A stretch of 64,000 nucleotides of DNA, taken from positions 35,549,745 through 35,613,744 of the forward strand of contig OX421962.1 in the NCBI GenBank assembly GCA_949128115.1. The letters are read 5' to 3'. The stretch is from Anaspis maculata. Taxonomy: Eukaryota; Arthropoda; Insecta; Coleoptera; Scraptiidae. The notes beneath the pieces were generated by a model, which was given only the letters and a program-made list of their open reading frames with translations, was not told the origin of the DNA and searched no databases. The position numbers and the translations under genes were made by a program. Positions 59,301 to 64,000 of the stretch are shown here, piece after piece. How positions within the stretch are numbered: the stretch's first letter is position 1; each line of letters opens with the position of its first letter.

Positions 59301-59907
59301 CATTACCCCCTTTCGTAAGCAAAAGAAAAAGAATTTTTCTTTGATTAAGTCCATTCCTGACACTATCTAACAAGAAATCACTGCCGAAAATGAAGGGTTG
59401 TGTGATTTGAGGAACGACTAATGTTTTGATAACTTTACAAACTCCATCGACACATAAAGGAAAATCTATAAATCCAATTACTTCTTGTTTCGAGCCATCA
59501 GCTGTTATTATATTTTTAATTTTTTCTCGTACTACTCTGAGTTCAAATCTTTTTAGTTGTTCCAAACCTTTTGAACTAACTACCGAACAATTTGCGCCTG
59601 AATCTAGCAATCCAGTTATCGTTGTGTCAAAAATGTTGACGGCAATATAAGGACGGTTATCACCTTTTCTATCCAAAAACAAAGGGGTTAATTGTTGTTC
59701 CGAACAAGACAATTGTTTGTAATTTTTATAAAAATTTCTAACGTGCGACAACCAAACTTTCCAATCTTTGACTATAGTTTTTGTTTGAACAAAGTTTTTG
59801 ACCGCATTATTTTTCGGAAACGTGCGCGGGCCTATTCCGTACATTCCCGTCTTCCGTTTCCCTGACACTTCGGACAAGACGCAACGGTTACCTCTTTGCG
59901 ACCACAC
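59296..59907 (-). CDS. pro: Retropepsin (pro) ORF, expressed by -1 frameshift from gag
   Basis: A 203-codon frame overlaps the gag end by 76 bases and lies in the -1 frame. The aspartic protease signature LLDSGANCSVV is at about residues 100-110, with catalytic Asp near 102. A flap-like ADGSKQEVIG follows, then FIFGSDFLLD. This is a full retropepsin core, which would cleave the Gag polyprotein in the particle. The ATG is probably not used: the G GGA AAC site at 59862-59856 lets ribosomes enter this frame at its residue 16. The frame ends at a TAG made by the first bases of the LTR, with the polypurine tract inside its last codons. In ordinary gypsy elements RT would follow; here it is missing. 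Confidence 0.9.
   Translation of the reverse strand: MWSQRGNRCVLSEVSGKRKTGMYGIGPRTFPKNNAVKNFVQTKTIVKDWKVWLSHVRNFYKNYKQLSCSEQQLTPLFLDRKGDNRPYIAVNIFDTTITGLLDSGANCSVVSSKGLEQLKRFELRVVREKIKNIITADGSKQEVIGFIDFPLCVDGVCKVIKTLVVPQITQPFIFGSDFLLDSVRNGLNQRKILFLLLTKGGNV
59305..59313 (-). other. Polypurine tract
   Basis: On the minus strand GAAAGGGGG followed by TAATG lies directly before the 3' LTR start. This is the expected position and composition of the plus-strand DNA primer for an LTR element. Confidence 0.85.
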
Positions 59908-61229
59908 TTAAAACAAAACTTAGATCGTTTTAAAGCACAACTTGAATATGTATGATTGGGTTGGTTACAGTTCCAACACACCACAGCAGATATTCCCTTA
60001 TTTGCACCTTGAAATTTCTTTTGTTTCTTGTTGTCAAAATTATTAGCCTTGAAAAATTTTCCACCTTTGTCATTGTTTTTCTGAAAATTCGAACTCTTCA
60101 ACAACACGTCATCGCTTTTGGTTAGATAGGCCAGTTCGGGTTCAAGTAATGTCAATTTTTGATTGGAATTGAACGACTTTGTTATTTCGTTGACTTCTTC
60201 TAATTTTTTGCAGAGAATCGTTAATTCTGTTACCGAGCCGACGTCAGACAAAGCTAGTTGAGTAAAATATTGTGGCAATAAATTTTTTCGGATGTTTTTG
60301 ACTTTCGTGACTTCACAAGGGGGTCGACTTAAACGACTGAAGAGAGTTTGCATCATGGCTGTATACATCGTTATAGTTTCATTATTTCCTTGTTTTCTGT
60401 TTTTGATTTCTTCCCATAGCTGGTCATCATAATTGGGAGGCAGAAATTCACGTTTTAAAAGTGCAACCAAAGAACACCAATCTTGAACTTGAGATTTAAC
60501 TGAACGATACCAAATTAATGCTTTGCCGGAAAATAAATCGATAGCGGACGCATAGAGAGCCTCTTTAGGAACATGTCGTGCCTCAGCCAGTTCCTCAACA
60601 CGTACTATAAATGAATTGACGCTGCATTCTCTAGTTTCGCCGTCAAATTTGATTCCCAACTTGTACACTGGAACACCTTTTGGAGTAACGGTCATCAAGC
60701 TTTGTGTAGGAATTGTCTGGATGTGCGCGACAGAACTATTTGAATGAGAAGACAGATTTAGTTCTGGTATCGGATTTAACTCTTTCGCTTTATCGTACAA
60801 GTCAGCCTCAAGCATGAAAATCGTAGCCCTTAATTCATTTTTAAAATTTGAAATATTCGTTCTGACTTCTACGTCGTCTGTATCCTCTGCAGGAATTACA
60901 ATGCGCTCTACACGTCCTAAAACATGCAGTAACCTAGCTTTGGCTCGTTTGAACGTCGAATCATCTTCTGAACCTTCGAATTCCTCAATTACCGATCGTA
61001 AGGAAATTAATTTGTTGCCGATGACGTCTTGCTCTTGTTCAACATTGTACTCTGGGTCGACCAACGCCAAAGTTCGTCCTCGTGACCTGTCCTGTAACCG
61101 TCTAAAAATCTTACGTTTTTCCGTTACATCTCTCGTAGTTATACAACCTCTTATCTTCAACTCATAGTCTAGTTCATCTACTAGAAGATAGTTTGGATAG
61201 ATTTGTTCCATCCTTGTAAGAGAAATCAA
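59832..61229 (-). CDS. gag: Gag polyprotein of the LTR element
   Basis: An intact 465-codon frame starting at the first ATG about 200 bases after the primer site. An N-terminal half rich in charged helices is followed by a retrotransposon Gag capsid-like region (residues about 190-370), with ALIWYRSV, WCSLVALLKREFLPP and MYTAMMQTLFSRL. A basic linker precedes a CCHC zinc knuckle CWNCNQPNHTYSSC (residues 418-431). A second Cys cluster follows (residues 439-455), in which the knuckle histidine is replaced by Val and two extra Cys remain. Gag packages the element RNA into particles. The frame is undamaged, in contrast to every other transposon protein in the window. The name rests on domain order and the LTR context. 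Confidence 0.93.
   Translation of the reverse strand: MISLTRMEQIYPNYLLVDELDYELKIRGCITTRDVTEKRKIFRRLQDRSRGRTLALVDPEYNVEQEQDVIGNKLISLRSVIEEFEGSEDDSTFKRAKARLLHVLGRVERIVIPAEDTDDVEVRTNISNFKNELRATIFMLEADLYDKAKELNPIPELNLSSHSNSSVAHIQTIPTQSLMTVTPKGVPVYKLGIKFDGETRECSVNSFIVRVEELAEARHVPKEALYASAIDLFSGKALIWYRSVKSQVQDWCSLVALLKREFLPPNYDDQLWEEIKNRKQGNNETITMYTAMMQTLFSRLSRPPCEVTKVKNIRKNLLPQYFTQLALSDVGSVTELTILCKKLEEVNEITKSFNSNQKLTLLEPELAYLTKSDDVLLKSSNFQKNNDKGGKFFKANNFDNKKQKKFQGANKGISAVVCWNCNQPNHTYSSCALKRSKFCFKCGRKEVTVASCPKCQGNGRRECTE
59856..59862 (-). promoter_or_regulatory. -1 ribosomal frameshift heptamer G GGA AAC
   Basis: On the minus strand GGGAAAC sits in the gag frame as G GGA AAC, the X XXY YYZ arrangement used by retroviral gag-pro sites. 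Gag continues ...QGNG, whereas a -1 slip gives ...GKRK and enters the protease frame. A GC-containing sequence downstream could fold (CGGAA with TTCCG), but no structure was computed. Confidence 0.85.
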
Positions 61230-61429
61230 AAGTAAAACGAATTTTTACCAAAATGTCAAATTGACTTTTAACCAGACTTTCAGACTTCAAATCCAATTTG
61301 GTTGTTTACCAACAGGTAGACACCTCTCAATAACAGTAGATATAGGTAGAATTTTGATAGAACAGTTTACGAGACAGTTTACCTTTTTTATTCTTCTGGT
61401 TTGATTGAATTTAAACAACTCTATTTCGG

Positions 61430-61447
61430 GCCCCACGTTGGGCGCCA
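61430..61447 (-). other. Primer binding site for tRNA-Lys
   Basis: On the minus strand TGGCGCCCAACGTGGGGC begins three bases after the 5' LTR. It is the 18-nt site known to pair with the 3' end of tRNA-Lys1,2 in several retroviruses, and appears perfectly kept here. Confidence 0.92.
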
Positions 61448-61450
61448 CTT

Positions 61451-62552
61451 TACTACCTTGCTACTCGACAATTCCGGTGAATTGTGACCGAATAACAAAG
61501 AGCACCCGGTCAGCTCGATGTTACGTGTAGAGCGGGGTTATGGGATCCGAAATAGGTTCTGGGGCGCCAAGTAATTCGATATTCAAAATTTAGAAAAGAG
61601 AGTTGTCTGAATCACTAAAGACAACAACAAAAATAAAATAAAGATGAAAGAAATAAATGGGGATAACAGTGTTTATTGTTCAATCAAACCAAGAGAGAAA
61701 TTATCGTAATGAATTCAGATCAGCCTACAAATTTTAACAAATGTTCTTTTAGAAAAAGTGAAATAATGCCAGTACCGAACGTAATAGAAAATGACGATAT
61801 ACCTTTGTGTTTCTTTCGCCGAGTGCACTCCGTAAGATATAGCTTTAGGTATCTTTGTAAAAGCTTTGAACCCGTTCGATAATAGATATAGAACACCGTA
61901 ACAATTGGTAATTGACAGTAGGTAAATAGACAAAAATAAAGGAAATAGGTAAAAATGTAAAAAGGTAAAATCTGGCCTTATGACGTGTTCCGTCAAATCT
62001 TTCAAATCGCAGGGTCGAGAATGTCCACGAGATTCACAAATCCTCGTTGGATGAATCGGAAGGCCTACTGCGTCTGCACCACGAACGTCTGTGTCCTCTG
62101 TGTCCGAAGAAGAGCAACCACAACGAAGTTAAACTTCCACTCTTGAATCCCCAGACACCGGAAAGAAAACACGTCGGTGCTGGGAGGAATGGTCTTCTTA
62201 CTTATTATGTGTTCGGCACTCGATACGGAGAATAGCTCTTGTTGGGTTGATTCGGCAAAAAGACGAGACGTGTGACAACGACGACTGCACCAAGATAAAG
62301 CCTCGGGAAAAAACCCTGGGTGGAGAAAATTGGTCTTAGTTTTGATTTCTCTTCAAAGATTTGAACTTACCTTCGCACTATCGGCGGAAGGGTTATTGTA
62401 GGTAACGATAAACGGTAGTTTTTTCGATATTTCAGAGACTTTCTTTTTGACGGCCCTTTTTTTTTTGCTTTTCGTCTGACCTTCTTTTTTTTTTTTCGCT
62501 ACCTCTGATTTTATTTTGAATTTTCATTTCAATGAAAATTTTGAGCGCTACA
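61451..62552 (-). repeat. 5' LTR of the gag-pro element
   Basis: In element orientation it begins TGTAGCGC at 62552 and ends GGTAGTA at 61451 (1,102 bp). It is nearly identical to 58155-59300 apart from two observed substitutions, a poly-T length change and the 40-bp duplication. Promoter elements were not resolved. Confidence 0.93.
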
Positions 62553-62556
62553 TCCT

Positions 62557-62700
62557 GTTTGGTCGTGCATGAACCACGTTCAAAGTTTGCGAGACAATCC
62601 AGTTAATAAAGTGGCTTTTTTAGAAAACCTACAAAAATCCCAGACTCGAAGAAAAAAATATGACAATGTAGAGAGCAAAAAAAAGAATAAGAAAAACCCA
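62557..62700 (+). repeat. Right flank of the LTR element target (dispersed repeat)
   Basis: Continues the repeat interrupted by the LTR element and aligns with 19731-19830 (GAACCACGTTC and, further on, AATATGACAATGT). Confidence 0.75.
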
Positions 62701-64000
62701 AGTTGCATCATCCGGTGCACCTTCTGAGGACTATAGAAAAAGGCTTCGGAGATACTTCTCCCCTGGAAGGGTGTTGTTTTCCCCTTTTCGACCTTACATT
62801 CGGCCATAAGAGTTTTGACACTTTATTTCAAATTTTCGTTTCAACAGTTCTATTATACACAGTCATATTTTCCACAACACTATTATTTCAACGTTTTTAG
62901 CGATGTTTGGCCCAGAAAAATGTTCTTCCGCCGCGCCGGCTGGAATTGAACCTCGATCTGAGAGGACGCGGACGCATTGAAATATGGGTGGCGAGCGCGT
63001 TGGTTTATGCTTCTACTTCTGAACCACCCAGCCGACTAACTTCAATGATAAAAAGAAGTCATGTTATTTTTGAAAACAATTCTATCCCTCCTTAGAATTG
63101 AGATAACAACTTGAAACAAAAAGGAAGACGTCAAGAGAAGATGAAGTACAGCTGAGCATAAATTGCAACTTTTTGCTGTATCCGATGCTTTCCACACATG
63201 AATCCCTAAGTCTACAACAGATTCAGCGTCAGAAATGGAGCAATATTTTGCTACCAAATAAGATACTGAATAAGGCCGAGCCTGCGCTAAAATCTGGAGA
63301 CATACGAAACTTTCTGACATAATGGTCTTCAGAATAGAGGAGACTGATTCGGTCAATCTCAAGTATTGATGTTTGCACAAAGATCTCGTCATTCAACTGG
63401 TGTTAAATAAAGAGCAGAACTGTTCATTCTCATGCAATTTTATTCTGTCTCTACATCTAGACGATAGAGGTACAATAATGATTAGTTTAACCTCAAGTAA
63501 GTAGGTATCGTATTACCAGGTATACCAATTTTTTTGTTGATGATGTATGTTCCAACTTCTCTCCAATTTTATCGATTATTGAAGACAATGAAATGTGTCA
63601 ACACAAACTGAAGAAAAGCAGTGAAATGGCAAATGGCTGTAGCAGAGTTTGAAAGGTAAAACATCGGCGTAATCAAATCACGTAGATAATTTGAGGGTGT
63701 GTGCGTGAGGAGAGGGGCTCCGCGTCGAACATTCCACCGCCATCATACCCAGCGGGGCGGAGGAACGCGCGACTCTGATTCTGCTGAAATTTGTTTGGGC
63801 CCCACTCACTCGGGGCGCCCAGCGGGTGCCCGAAAGCCGTCTATTCTTTTACCCGCACGGTTTTTTCAAAAGACATCCGACGACCAGAGGGACGCTACGC
63901 CAGGGATGCAATAACTTCTTCAGCTGTCCGACTCACCTGACCGCCCGGGACCATCCGCATTATCATGGGTAAAAGCACGAGTGTATATACTCGTAAATCC
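62701..64000. other. No gene recognised; possible splice donor near the end
   Basis: No transposon protein or inverted repeat pair was seen. The stretch 63690-63920 is more GC-rich than average. On the minus strand, an ATG-containing open stretch (about 63985-63936, MIMRMVPGGQ) ends exactly at a GTGAGT donor at 63935-63930. It could be a 5' exon of a minus-strand gene, but nothing else supports it. Confidence 0.35.

Larger units (their letters stand above)
58155..62552 (-). mobile_element. LTR retrotransposon with gag-pro only (4.4 kb), TCCT duplication
   Basis: Complete element on the minus strand: LTR 62552-61451, primer site 61447-61430, gag 61229-59832, protease 59907-59296, polypurine tract 59313-59305, LTR 59300-58155. 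TCCT flanks it (58151-58154 and 62553-62556), and a paralogous empty site is seen at 19650-19830. The LTRs differ by about two substitutions, a T-run length and one 40-bp tandem duplication, so the insertion is very recent. No reverse transcriptase, RNase H or integrase is present: the protease frame stops at the LTR edge. LTR length near 1.1 kb and a Lys primer recall Osvaldo-type Ty3/gypsy elements, but clade placement is a guess. Confidence 0.93.

Noticed and set aside
60814..61167. 117-codon plus-strand frame
   Set aside because: Antisense to the intact gag gene and explained by its codon composition.
1..64000. CRISPR arrays, operons, ribosome binding sites, integrases of prokaryotic type
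   Set aside because: Spliced microexons, SINE, LTR and LINE elements show a eukaryotic nuclear sequence; no regularly spaced short repeats with unique spacers were seen.

Overview
This window is nuclear DNA of a metazoan, most likely an insect. It has no operons and no long open frames outside one transposon. It has very small exons separated by multi-kilobase introns, and it is crowded with arthropod-type transposable elements. The order cannot be fixed from sequence alone.

Host gene. I recognise one host gene, on the minus strand, running from about 32984 down to 12286. Four short exons (38, 88, 80 and 44 bp) have canonical AG/GT splice borders and phases that fit one another exactly. Joined, they encode about 78 residues that read as the N-terminal half of a DUSP11/PIR1-type RNA 5'-phosphatase (key segments FTPALL, IIDLT, RYYNPE). 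The Cys-Arg catalytic exon should lie downstream on the minus strand. I could not find it before position 1, so the gene appears to run off the left edge. No upstream exon was identified with confidence.

Transposons. The best preserved element is an LTR retrotransposon at 58155-62552 on the minus strand. Its LTRs are near-identical (about 1.1 kb), with a 4-bp TCCT target duplication, a perfect 18-nt tRNA-Lys primer site, a polypurine tract and an intact gag. An in-frame G GGA AAC slippery heptamer leads by -1 shift into an intact protease. It has no reverse transcriptase, RNase H or integrase. The rest is a layered record of older insertions. There are Ty3/gypsy pol relics at 19831-22080, 34740-35480 and 51830-53620, and two non-LTR reverse-transcriptase relics (25090-26110 and 53670-55980). 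There are three solo LTRs with 4-bp duplications and a tRNA-derived SINE. Many terminal-inverted-repeat or foldback elements are present, several with target duplications that can be checked against an uninterrupted copy in the same window.

Layout. 1-2790: almost nothing recognised. 2791-7683: two large foldback elements with nested elements. 7750-10819: three short TIR elements. 12286-12329, 23367-23446, 29875-29962 and 32947-32984: DUSP11-like exons. 15161-22080: solo LTR, a stack of nested DNA transposons, and a gypsy pol relic with two insertions. 23961-26988: a 3-kb TIR element holding a LINE relic. 29266-29587: SINE. 34580-37045: gypsy relic and inverted repeats. 38296-44251: three long foldbacks. 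47156-48625: TIR element. 51008-51256: a CpG-rich, exon-like stretch. 51830-57640: interleaved gypsy, LINE, P-like and foldback elements. 58155-62552: the gag-pro LTR element. 62700-64000: nothing firm, apart from a possible splice donor near the end.
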